Source: JBOGGN01 sp050744165
GTDB lineage: Bacteria; Actinomycetota; Acidimicrobiia; Acidimicrobiales; Palsa-688
DNA length: 12,826 nt
NCBI GenBank assembly: GCA_050744165.1
Contig: JBOGGN010000339.1
Location: forward strand, 1 to 12,826
Direction of reading: 5' to 3'
Shown here: positions 7,101 to 12,826 of the stretch, one piece after another
How positions within the stretch are numbered: position 1 is the stretch's first letter
How the letters are laid out: every line of letters begins with the position of its first letter
The notes under the pieces: generated by a model
What the model was told of the DNA's origin: nothing
The model's database searches: none
Seen by the model: only the letters and a program-made list of their open reading frames with translations
Made by a program: the position numbers and the translations under genes

Positions 7101-8517
7101 CGACCTGGTCCTCGGGGGTATCCTGTCGGCGACCCTGGTGCCGGTCTTCGTCGATTACCTGAACCGGGACGACGCCGACGAGAGCCGCCATGCCATTTCG
7201 GCAGTGGTGACCGCCATTACGGTCACCCTTCTCGGCATCTCCGCCCTGTTCTGGCTGCTCACCCCGGCGATCATCCACTTCTATTTCATCCTGACGCCGA
7301 GCAAGAACGCCGCCATCGAGGAGCCGCTGGGAATATCGCTTTTACATCTGTTCGTCCCGCAATTGTTCCTCCTAGGGGGAATTGCGGTGTCCACGGCATT
7401 GTTGAACGCCCGCCGCCGGTTTGCCGCCGCCGCATTCTCACCAGTGGCCAACAACGTGATCGCCATCGGTGCCATCGTCGGGGCCCGGGTGCTGGCATCG
7501 ACAATCGTCCTGCCGGGATTCGACCATGACCAATCGGCGGTGCTGCTGCTGGGGTTGGGAACAACGGCCGGCTACCTGGTACAGCTCGTCGCCCAGATTC
7601 CCCCGATGTTCAAGGCCGGCTTCCGGCTACGACCGGTGTGGGATATCCGCCACCCCGCGGTCCGCACCGTCCTGCGGTTGTCGTTGTGGACCTTCGGCTC
7701 GGTGGTGGCCAACCAGATTTCGTTCAACTTGATCCTGGTGCTGGCCGACCACAAGAAGAGCGACGTGACCGTGTTCAACACGGCCTACCAGTTCTTCCAA
7801 CTGCCCTACGCAATCTTCGCGGTGTCTATCGCCTCTGTCATCACAACCGAACTGGCAGAACACTGGAGCAAACGGGACCTCCCCGGGTTCCGTCGCCAGA
7901 TGACCGCGGGCATGCGCCTGACGTTGGCCGTGCTGGTTCCCGCGGCGGCTGGCTACATCGTGCTGGCGCAGCCGTTCCTCCACTTGGTGCTGCGCCACGG
8001 GTCACTGAGCGCCGGCGACGCCCACCGCATCGCGGGGGTGGTCGTCCTGTTTGCGCTCGGGCTGCCCGGCTTCAGCGCCTATTTGCTGTTGATGCGGGCC
8101 TACCAGGCCATGCAGAACACGCGGTCCATGTTCTGGCTGTACCTGTTCGAGAACGCCGCCACCTTGGTCCTGGCCGGCGCCCTGTACGCCGTGATGGGTG
8201 TCGGCGGGCTGGCACTTGGGTGGGTCGGGGCCTACAGCCTGGGGGCGGTGGCGGCCTACGTCGACCTTCGGCGGCGCACCCGAGGCCTCGAGGGCCGGGC
8301 CATCGCCACGGGCATGGTTCGCATCGGCCTGGCGACTGCCTTGATGCTCCTGCCCGTGTTCGCCATCGGCCACCTGATCCACGGCCAGTCCGACCTCGCC
8401 GAGCTCGGCCAGGTGTCCGGCGGGGTCGTCGTGGGGGCCGTCGTCTACCTGGCCGCGGCCCACGCCCTCGGTGTAAATGAACTGACCACCATGCTCCGCA
8501 GAAGGAGACCGCGATGA
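4159..8517 (+). CDS. murJ: DUF6049-like exported domain fused to MurJ lipid II flippase
   Basis: A 1452-aa bipartite envelope protein from a GTG start. Residues 1-35 are a signal peptide (PAAA-Q cleavage site). A Q/S/G-rich stretch (about 40-62) follows, then an extracytoplasmic region resembling the actinobacterial DUF6049 family (VPVTLDVTP near 240, GTPYVRLDLP near 285), an Ig-like beta region (about 570-670) and one membrane helix (about 677-696) followed by basic residues. Residues 700-930 are a Pro/Arg/Gly-rich linker with short repeats. Residues 931-1452 are a full-length MurJ of the MOP superfamily, which moves lipid II across the membrane for peptidoglycan synthesis. Arg946, Arg952 and Asp968 match E. 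coli Arg18, Arg24 and Asp39, while Tyr981-Asp982 replace Arg52-Arg53. The topology is coherent: outside domain, helix, inside linker, MurJ N-terminus inside. In mycobacteria the two parts are separate genes (Rv3909, Rv3910). No stop interrupts the linker. An internal ATG (6949) could start free MurJ, but it has only a weak ribosome-binding site. Confidence 0.92.
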   Translation: MIRPGRLARLAATIGVLAAAVTLGAGVAHPRPAAAQTTFRSQTGGPPSGQSSQNGQSGQSSQQLTLTSQTTWVASGGTFQIGVAVSAGVAVNDQLQVTVFNALPSRSDFTAALAGHQYTARLKTFNPVPVASAGSQPVFSIAVNRQSASGQTIFPSASGVYPVTVDLFDPSNHLLSELDTFLVYSGPDAASNSRLDVAWVAPFTAPPAANPSAKASAQISAAQQAGLATLVQELAAHSTVPVTLDVTPQTLDVLAAGSSSQRATVTQLSQLVSAGVAAGTDQLVGTPYVRLDLPAMQAAGLEGEIAQQLVAGRQILATSVGATPDASTWVETGPLTPAAVDDLAARGVSHLVVGAAALSPLPAADTVRTPAQPFSVLGKTSHVAGLAADQGLAAHFAAAPDELLSAHQLLAELAMINFELPNRRGGRGVVVVPPDGWQPNATFLTAFLDGLGNAPMLAPVTVSGLFSGVTPLLAGTSSSFGTLARTVMALDQQPKGQLISDGAAIRAVRAPVASLAEVVPTGTPEISQIDRQILVSESADVTDRNRAVQLGAVNSLINHLKGLVKLPGNQSVTFTARTGRLPITLLSSAPYPLKIRLRVSSGKLEFRPVTVPGGSCTGNGPSETCTLVLNSQDTTIRVPVVARTTGVFSLTVALQSPDGSLSLATNEDTVRSTAVSGVGLILSVLAVLLLAVWWLRDVRHSRRARRLVPREIRGPRPVGAAASSTAPDTAPAPVAGTAAARGARGWVRPDPRSERGEGRPGPGDRSAGPGDRRPEPVGRRSEPVGRRPEPADPELASFGLDVAVPAEPDSGASSAPARMSAHSWDAWGSWDDPSGLVTQPMPVIRGYGGGYGGGYGGGYGDDAARRMPPVADPTRVPAPPTVEIAAPLAGPDRRLRDDRFPPGGGPPVRPRGRAAPPAAQAPAEPSGEAAMTRNTALMASGTMLSRITGFGRVLALIWAFGITSGLTDVYNVANTVPNIIYDLVLGGILSATLVPVFVDYLNRDDADESRHAISAVVTAITVTLLGISALFWLLTPAIIHFYFILTPSKNAAIEEPLGISLLHLFVPQLFLLGGIAVSTALLNARRRFAAAAFSPVANNVIAIGAIVGARVLASTIVLPGFDHDQSAVLLLGLGTTAGYLVQLVAQIPPMFKAGFRLRPVWDIRHPAVRTVLRLSLWTFGSVVANQISFNLILVLADHKKSDVTVFNTAYQFFQLPYAIFAVSIASVITTELAEHWSKRDLPGFRRQMTAGMRLTLAVLVPAAAGYIVLAQPFLHLVLRHGSLSAGDAHRIAGVVVLFALGLPGFSAYLLLMRAYQAMQNTRSMFWLYLFENAATLVLAGALYAVMGVGGLALGWVGAYSLGAVAAYVDLRRRTRGLEGRAIATGMVRIGLATALMLLPVFAIGHLIHGQSDLAELGQVSGGVVVGAVVYLAAAHALGVNELTTMLRRRRPR
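6481..6522 (+). repeat. 21-nt coding tandem repeat in the fusion linker
   Basis: Two copies (6481-6501, 6502-6522) sharing gagccggtcgggcgccg, followed by a partial third. They encode EPVGRRS and EPVGRRP, then EPADPE. The repeat sits in the basic, proline-rich linker between the DUF6049 helix and MurJ. Confidence 0.85.
6694..6741 (+). repeat. 12-nt coding tandem repeat (ggctacggaggg) in the fusion linker
   Basis: Three perfect copies (6694-6729) and a fourth matching 10 of 12 bases (6730-6741). They encode Gly-Tyr-Gly-Gly repeats in the cytoplasmic linker. The unit is a multiple of three, so copy-number change would keep the frame. Repeated tyrosines in a flexible glycine chain are typical of low-complexity segments. 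Confidence 0.9.
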
Positions 8518-8876
8518 AGGGCTTCGTCAAGTTTGTGGTGGTTGTCGGCCTCTTGGGCTTCCTGGTCTTGGAGCTGGGCTCGCCCGTGTGGAGCAAAGCG
8601 GCGGCCAGTAGCGCGGCCCAGGAGGCGGCGGGGGCCGCGGCCCAGGACTACTTCGCGGGTGGCAGCTTCACCGAAGCCAAGACGGTCGCCACCACTGCGG
8701 CCACCGAGCGGGGCGCCACCGTGACCAACATCGAGGTCCTGGCAAACGGCGACATCGAGGTCTGGGTCAGCCGGCCCGCCAAGTCGTACCTACTCCACGA
8801 CGTTTCCGCGTTCAAGAACTGGTACAACGTGAAGGCGTCGGCCACGGCCGGCCCCAACGACCCGCTCACCAGCTGA
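8514..8876 (+). CDS. Small membrane-anchored protein of unknown function
   Basis: 120 aa. The ATG overlaps the TGA of the MurJ fusion (ATGA) and follows a strong AAGGAGA at 8502-8508, so it is translationally coupled to murJ. The N-terminus has a short basic start and a hydrophobic helix (about residues 5-26) with no clear signal-peptidase site. An Ala-rich, probably helical stretch (about 29-45) follows, then a mixed beta/alpha region of about 70 residues with no cysteines. The layout of one N-terminal helix, an Ala-rich helix and a small beta domain resembles TadE-like pseudopilins, but no diagnostic motif is present. I do not recognise the family. Tight coupling suggests a job at the membrane with MurJ. 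Confidence 0.85.
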   Translation: MKGFVKFVVVVGLLGFLVLELGSPVWSKAAASSAAQEAAGAAAQDYFAGGSFTEAKTVATTAATERGATVTNIEVLANGDIEVWVSRPAKSYLLHDVSAFKNWYNVKASATAGPNDPLTS

Positions 8877-8887
8877 GCGCAGCAGTA

Positions 8888-8919
8888 GATCCAGCCAGCA
8901 GCGGATCCGGCCAGCAGCG
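8888..8919. repeat. Imperfect 16-bp direct duplication upstream of the DegV gene
   Basis: gatccagccagcagcg (8888-8903) and gatccggccagcagcg (8904-8919) differ at one base and abut, followed by ggatc. They fill most of the 59-bp spacer before the DegV ribosome-binding site GAGGAGG (8925-8931). Function unclear; probably a slippage duplication. Confidence 0.6.
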
Positions 8920-8935
8920 GGATCGAGGAGGTGGC

Positions 8936-9774
8936 GTGCCGGGGGTTCGAATCGTCACCGACAACGCCTGTGACCTGCCCGACGACCTGACCGCCCGCTA
9001 CCGGGTTCCCGTCGTCCCACTTGCGGTGCGCTTCGGCGAAGAGGAGTTGGCGGCAATCGGGGCCCAGGAATTCTGGCGGAGGTGCCGCCAGACCGACGTC
9101 CTGCCCCAGACGGCCGCGCCGCCCCGGGCGCCTTCGTCGAGGCGTTCCGGCGGCTGGCCGCTGAGGGCGCCGAGGCGGTGGCGTGCATCAACCTGGCGTC
9201 GGGCCTGTCGGGAACCATCGGCTCGGCCCGCACGGCCGCCGCCCACGTCGCCGGCGAGGTGCACGTCGAGGTCATCGACTCCGGCACCGTCAGCCTCGGC
9301 CAGGGCCTCCTGGTGCTCGGCGCCGCGAGATTGGCTGAGGGGGGAAAAGGCCTCGCCGAGATCGCCTCCTGGGTCACGGAGGGGTCCCGCCGCCTGCGGG
9401 TCTACGGGGTCCTCGACACACTGGAGAACCTCAAGAAGGGGGGGCGAGTCGGCGGCGCCCGGGCCTTGGTGGGCTCGATGCTGGCGATCAAGCCGGTGAT
9501 CGAGATTCGCGATGGTGAGGTTCACGAGGAGTCCAAGCAGCGCACCCGCAGCCGCTCCCTTCGCTACCTGGCGGCCAAGGTGAGCGAGGCGGCGTCAGCG
9601 GGTCGGGTCCCCGAGCTCGGGATCATGCACGGCGACGCCGCCGACCTGGACGCGTTCGTCGACCTGGTGACGCCCGCCGTGCCCCGCGACCACCAACTGG
9701 TGACCCTGATGGGCGCGGTTGTCGGGGCCCATGCCGGGGCGGGCGTGGTCGGCGTCGCCTGGCTCGAGCCCTAG
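8936..9774 (+). CDS. DegV-family fatty-acid-binding protein, one-base frameshift
   Basis: DegV proteins bind long-chain fatty acids; related FakB proteins present them to the FakA kinase. The GTG start is 4 nt after GAGGAGG. The first frame gives the typical N-terminus VRIVTDNACDLP and continues to LPQTAAP. The family-typical (S)PGAFVEAFRRLA then continues in another frame. Adding one base after 9121, inside a C-rich run, would restore a Ser-Pro-Gly-Ala-Phe junction and one protein of about 279 aa ending at the TAG 9772-9774. The rest is well conserved: NLASGLSGTIGSA, IDSGTVSLGQG, DTLENLKKGGR, SMLAIKPVIEI and the C-terminal glycine-rich GAVVGAHAGAG. An independent start at 9082 would lack the N-terminal ligand-binding strand. 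Either a sequencing error or a recent null mutation; the remaining sequence shows no other damage. No fakA is in the window. Confidence 0.88.
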
Positions 9775-9807
9775 GCCAGGTGCCGCGGCGGTTCGCGAGG
9801 GGGCCGG

Positions 9808-9824
9808 TAGCCTGGTGCCCTGTG
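9808..9824 (+). promoter_or_regulatory. Leaderless promoter of the kinase gene
   Basis: A -10 element TAGCCT (9808-9813) lies 8 nt before a GTG at 9822, the spacing expected for a leaderless actinobacterial transcript starting at or next to the start codon. No ribosome-binding site precedes this GTG. The context GGTAGCCTGGT is almost repeated upstream of the sigma factor gene. Confidence 0.55.
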
Positions 9825-11915
9825 CCCGCCCCCGACGCGATCCGTCCGGTTGGTGCCGGCAGCGTGCTCGGCGGCCGTTACCGGCTGGTGAGACTTATTG
9901 CCCAAGGCGGCATGGCCGCAGTCTGGGAGGCCCATGACGGCGTCCTCGCCCGGGCGGTGGCCTTGAAGCTGCTCCACCCGCACCTGGCCGCCGACCAGGT
10001 TTTCCTTGAGCGTTTCCGGCGGGAGGCGGTTTCCGCGGCCCGGCTGTCGCACCCCAATGTGGTGGCCACCTTCGACGCCGGAATCACACCCGACGGCACC
10101 GCGTTCATCGTCATGGAGTTGATCCGAGGCCAGACCCTGTCGGTCTTCGAGGCCCAGTACCGGCCGGTGCCCGGCCCGATCTGTATTGAGATCGGCAAGC
10201 AGATCGCCGACGCCTTGGCCCACGCGCACGCCGCCGGCTTGGTCCATCGCGACGTGAAGCCGGCCAACGTCATGGTGTGCGACACCGGTGTCGGGGGCCC
10301 GCCGCTGGTCAAGGTCACCGACTTTGGGATCGCCAAGGCGGCCGAGGGCCTTGGCTTGGAGCTGACCAAGACCGGTATCGTTCTCGGCACTCCCCGGTAC
10401 CTGAGCCCGGAGCAGATCGCCGGCAAAGAGCCCGATGCCCGCGCCGACATCTACGCCCTCGGTCTGGTGCTGTTCGAGTTGATCACCGGCCGGACCCCCT
10501 TCGCGGGCCCGACCGAGATGGCCGTGGCCGTGCAACACCTGAACGACGAGCCGCCCCGGTTGCGGGAGCTCCGGGCCAACGTGCCACCCGCGCTTGACGC
10601 CCTGGTGGCCCAGATGCTGGCCAAGCAGCCCGAGGACCGGCCCCAGTCCGCCATGGAGGTCCGCCGGGCGTTGCTGGCCATAGAGGCTCAGGGCCGGTCG
10701 GCCCGGGCCGGGCGGTCGACCGGCGCCGCAGTCGCCCCGTCGGGATTCGGGCTTGGAGGGCCCGGCCGGGGACCGGCGGGAGGCACCGGGGCGCCCTCTG
10801 TTCCTCCCGGTGCCGTCCCCGCAAGGGCGGCGCCCGGGGCGGCGGGCCGCCCTCCCGTGGTGTCACCGGTGGGGCCCGGTGTGTTCGTCCCGGGAGGATC
10901 GGCGGCCGGGGCCGCTGAGGACGTGGCGGCCGCGGGACCGCGAGTAGTTCCGCCCCACGATGTCGGCGACAGCCGCACGTCGGGGACACTGCCGCCCGGC
11001 GCCGCTCTCGACTCGCCCCCTCCCCCGGCCGGTGACTCGGGTGTCGCCATCGGATCGCCGTGGCGGCCGGAGGCCGCTCCTGCGGGGACTGCCGGGGCCC
11101 CGTGGCCGCCCTACCCCCGGTCGGATGCGGGCGCGGCCGACTGGTTCGCTCCGGAGGGCTATGGCGCGCCGGGCCGCGACTTTTCCTCGCCCCAAGGTCC
11201 ATACCAGCGGGCCCCCTACCCCGGCGGCTTGCAGGCCGAGGATCGCACGTCGCCCGAATGGCCGGCCGGCGGCCGTGGCCGGATAGCGGAGTACGACCCC
11301 TCGAGCCGGCGGTTGCCGCCTCCTAGGCCGGGGGGCGCCCCCACGCGCCGGCGCATCAACTCCGCCGGGTGGCTGGTGTCGATCCTGGTGACGGCGGCGC
11401 TGATCGTGGTGATCATCGTGGCCGCCGACCACGGATCCGGTCACAAGCCGAATTCGGTGTCGTCGACAAGTTCCGCCGCGGCCAAGCCGATCGTCATTCA
11501 AAATGCATCGGTGTTCCACCTCGAGCGCGACGCCGACGACTCTCAAGATGTCGGGAATGCCATCGACGGCAACCCAAATACCGCGTGGCAAACCGACATT
11601 TACAACACGCCGTCGTATGCCGGTTTGCGGCCCCAGGGGCTCGGATTGGCGCTCACCTTGGGTTCCAGCCAAGCACTCCACCAGCTGAAGGTGACCTCAC
11701 CGACAATGGGGTGGAGTGCGGAGGTATTCGTGGCTAATGGTGTGCCCGACCCGCCCAGCCTGGGGCCGTTGGGGTCGCCGTTGGCGGCCCAGCAGGGCAT
11801 CAATGGGTCCACCGTTTTCAACCTGGACGGCCACAAGGGCCAAGCGATTCTGCTGTGGATCACCTATCTCGGCCCGTCCGACCGGGTGGCCATCGCCGAA
11901 GTCAGCGCCAGCTGA
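9822..11915 (+). CDS. Receptor-type Ser/Thr protein kinase with extracellular discoidin-like domain
   Basis: About 697 aa from the GTG at 9822; a GTG at 9780 would add 14 residues that overlap the promoter and do not look conserved. The Hanks-type kinase domain spans about 19-285: Gly loop AQGGMAAV (27-34), Lys49 in VALK, Glu68, HRDVKPANV with Asp144 and Asn149, DFG at 167-169, and GTPRYLSPEQ in the activation segment. All catalytic residues are present, so it should be active. A long Pro/Gly/Ala-rich linker (about 290-505) leads to a basic cluster and one membrane helix (about 516-536). The outside part (about 540-697) has AIDGNPNTAWQTD near 580, typical of the discoidin/F5-8C-like module that, from memory, ends mycobacterial MurJ (Rv3910) after its pseudokinase. 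This gene thus looks like that tail as a free, intact kinase. The ligand may be a cell-wall glycan (inference). It sits between degV and sigM. Confidence 0.93.
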   Translation: MPAPDAIRPVGAGSVLGGRYRLVRLIAQGGMAAVWEAHDGVLARAVALKLLHPHLAADQVFLERFRREAVSAARLSHPNVVATFDAGITPDGTAFIVMELIRGQTLSVFEAQYRPVPGPICIEIGKQIADALAHAHAAGLVHRDVKPANVMVCDTGVGGPPLVKVTDFGIAKAAEGLGLELTKTGIVLGTPRYLSPEQIAGKEPDARADIYALGLVLFELITGRTPFAGPTEMAVAVQHLNDEPPRLRELRANVPPALDALVAQMLAKQPEDRPQSAMEVRRALLAIEAQGRSARAGRSTGAAVAPSGFGLGGPGRGPAGGTGAPSVPPGAVPARAAPGAAGRPPVVSPVGPGVFVPGGSAAGAAEDVAAAGPRVVPPHDVGDSRTSGTLPPGAALDSPPPPAGDSGVAIGSPWRPEAAPAGTAGAPWPPYPRSDAGAADWFAPEGYGAPGRDFSSPQGPYQRAPYPGGLQAEDRTSPEWPAGGRGRIAEYDPSSRRLPPPRPGGAPTRRRINSAGWLVSILVTAALIVVIIVAADHGSGHKPNSVSSTSSAAAKPIVIQNASVFHLERDADDSQDVGNAIDGNPNTAWQTDIYNTPSYAGLRPQGLGLALTLGSSQALHQLKVTSPTMGWSAEVFVANGVPDPPSLGPLGSPLAAQQGINGSTVFNLDGHKGQAILLWITYLGPSDRVAIAEVSAS

Positions 11916-11929
11916 AACCATCCCCGGGG

Positions 11930-11942
11930 TATCCTGGTCGCC
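11930..11942 (+). promoter_or_regulatory. Candidate promoter of the sigma factor gene
   Basis: TATCCT (11930-11935) sits in GGTATCCTGGT, which differs at one base from GGTAGCCTGGT before the kinase gene. A transcript would begin near 11943, giving a leader of about 24 nt to the GTG at 11967, or a leaderless message beginning with ATC in the same frame. No clear ECF-type -35 (GGAAC) at proper spacing is seen. Confidence 0.4.
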
Positions 11943-11966
11943 ATCTACCGGGGCGACGAGGACGCC

Positions 11967-12509
11967 GTGGCGGCGGCGCAAGCCGGAGATCGCGACGCCC
12001 TTGAGGAGTTGCTGCGCCAGCATTACGACCATTGGTACGCGCTGTGCCGGCGGATCACGGGAGATGACGCCGACGCCGCCGATGCGACCCAGGAGGCGAT
12101 GGTGGCGGTGGTGCGGGGGCTGCGGAGCTTCGACGGCCGCAGCCGGTTCAGCACCTGGAGCTACCGGATCGCGGTGAACGCGGCGCTGGACGAGATCCGT
12201 CGCCGTCGCCGCCGGCCGGCACCGGAATCCGAGGCCGTTGAGCGGGTTCTCGGGGCCTCCCCGGACCCCGCGGTTTCGTCCGACTGGCGCCTCGACGTCG
12301 ACGCCGCCCTGGCCCGCCTTCCCCTGGAGTTCCGCACCGCCGTCGTGCTCCGGGACCTCTGCGGCCTCGACTACGCCGAGATCGCGTCCACGCTGGGCAT
12401 ACCGGTGGGGACCGTCCGGTCCCGCATCGCCCGGGGCCGGCGCCTTCTCGTGCCGCTGTTGGAGGGGAACGCGGCGCCCGTGTCCGAACGTCCTACCGAG
12501 CGGACATGA
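11967..12509 (+). CDS. sigM: ECF RNA polymerase sigma factor, SigM-like
   Basis: Extracytoplasmic-function sigma-70 factor that redirects RNA polymerase to envelope-stress promoters. 180 aa from the GTG at 11967, which has GAGGA at 11958-11962. Region 2 is at about 10-85 (LEELLRQHYDHWYALCRRI, DATQEAMVAV, SRFSTWSYRIAVNAALDEIRRR), region 4 at about 110-168 (LPLEFRTAVVLRDLCGLDYA, GIPVGTVRSRIARGRRLL). A short acidic linker joins them and there is no extra C-terminal domain. The true start may be upstream: the frame is open back to the kinase stop, and residues before GTG (YRGDEDA) match what many ECF factors carry, but only ATC or CTG codons are available there. The name sigM rests on location next to murJ and the kinase, as in mycobacteria. 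ATGA overlap couples it to the anti-sigma gene. Confidence 0.93.
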   Translation: MAAAQAGDRDALEELLRQHYDHWYALCRRITGDDADAADATQEAMVAVVRGLRSFDGRSRFSTWSYRIAVNAALDEIRRRRRRPAPESEAVERVLGASPDPAVSSDWRLDVDAALARLPLEFRTAVVLRDLCGLDYAEIASTLGIPVGTVRSRIARGRRLLVPLLEGNAAPVSERPTERT

Positions 12510-12826
12510 CCGCACCACACCTCGACGACGACGCCCTGAGCGCTCTCGTGGACGGCGAGGCAACTCCCGGCGACCGGGAGCACCTGGCCGACTGCCCGGC
12601 GTGCCAGGCCGAGCTGGCGGCGCTGGCGGCGGTGGCACGTGCCATCGCGACGCCCGGGCTGCCGCCTGTGCCCGGTGAGGTCGACGCGGCCATTGCCCGG
12701 GCTCTCCGCAGTTGGGAGGCCGGGCCGTCGGAACCGGCAGTCCCCCGGTCGACCCCAGGGGATCAGCCGGCAGGTTCCTCGGTCGCGCCGGGCGATGACT
12801 CCGGGGACAGGGGGTCGGTACCGGTC
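12506..12826 (+). CDS. Zinc-type anti-sigma factor, cut by the right edge
   Basis: The ATG overlaps the sigma stop as ATGA, so translation is coupled and stoichiometry with the sigma factor is likely fixed. The first 107 residues are in the window. The N-terminal LDDDALSALVDGEATPGDRE leads into the zinc motif His26-x3-Cys30-x2-Cys33 (HLADCPAC), diagnostic of the ZAS (zf-HC2) anti-sigma domain that clamps ECF factors. An Ala-rich helix follows (about 36-50), then a Pro/Ser/Gly/Asp-rich stretch. A membrane helix, common in this class and in the mycobacterial RsmA counterpart, would lie beyond the edge and cannot be seen. Confidence 0.9.
   Translation, partial: MTAPHLDDDALSALVDGEATPGDREHLADCPACQAELAALAAVARAIATPGLPPVPGEVDAAIARALRSWEAGPSEPAVPRSTPGDQPAGSSVAPGDDSGDRGSVPV

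Noticed and set aside
7638..8480. Overlapping 280-aa plus-strand frame inside MurJ
   Set aside because: Shadow of the MurJ frame, with Arg/Gly-rich composition and no membrane segments.
6949..8517. MurJ as an independent gene starting at the internal ATG
   Set aside because: Kept only as an alternative: no stop separates it from the upstream domain and only a weak GGCGAAG precedes the ATG.
10483..11202. Minus-strand 239-aa frame opposite the kinase linker
   Set aside because: The linker is low complexity and GC-rich, which keeps all frames open; no domain or ribosome-binding site supports it.
11697..12638. Minus-strand 313-aa frame opposite the sigma factor
   Set aside because: Antisense shadow spanning three well-supported plus-strand genes.

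Overview
The window looks like chromosomal DNA from a high-GC Actinomycetota. The best guess is an Acidimicrobiia-type lineage: coding density is high, GTG starts are common, at least one gene appears leaderless, and the murJ/sigM neighbourhood is characteristic of the phylum. I see no rRNA, tRNA, insertion sequence, phage gene or CRISPR array. Taxonomy is inferred from gene content only.

Left block (1-3294), all on the minus strand. A histone-deacetylase-fold hydrolase (about 3294-2251) is followed by a PilT/PilU-type pilus retraction ATPase (2184-1096). Next comes an M48-type membrane metallopeptidase that starts at 1063 and runs off the left edge. The peptidase shows HEVAH and EYRAD motifs in different reading frames, so it is frameshifted between about 450 and 420. 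Its C-terminal tail is a coding minisatellite with 18-, 12- and 9-nt units. A divergent intergenic region (3295-3419) with a strong palindrome separates this block from the right one.

Right block (3420-12826), all on the plus strand, is a rearranged form of the actinobacterial murJ-sigM locus (mycobacterial Rv3909-Rv3910-sigM-Rv3912). It begins with a GNAT acetyltransferase. Next is a 1452-aa protein that fuses a secreted DUF6049-like domain, one membrane helix and a low-complexity cytoplasmic linker to a complete MurJ lipid II flippase. A small membrane-anchored protein of unknown function overlaps its stop codon. Then come a DegV fatty-acid-binding protein with a one-base frameshift near 9121, a Ser/Thr kinase with one membrane helix and an extracellular discoidin-like domain, an ECF sigma factor of SigM type, and a zinc-type anti-sigma factor cut by the right edge.

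The most interesting point is domain shuffling around MurJ. In mycobacteria the MurJ protein carries a C-terminal pseudokinase and an extracellular discoidin-like domain, while the DUF6049 protein is separate. Here the DUF6049-like part is fused to MurJ. The kinase plus extracellular domain is a separate gene 1.3 kb downstream, and all its canonical catalytic residues are present. This suggests a receptor kinase that may control lipid II export, encoded with the sigma/anti-sigma pair of the same envelope locus. Two frameshifts in conserved genes mean either real gene decay or draft-sequence errors, and the sequence alone cannot decide between them.
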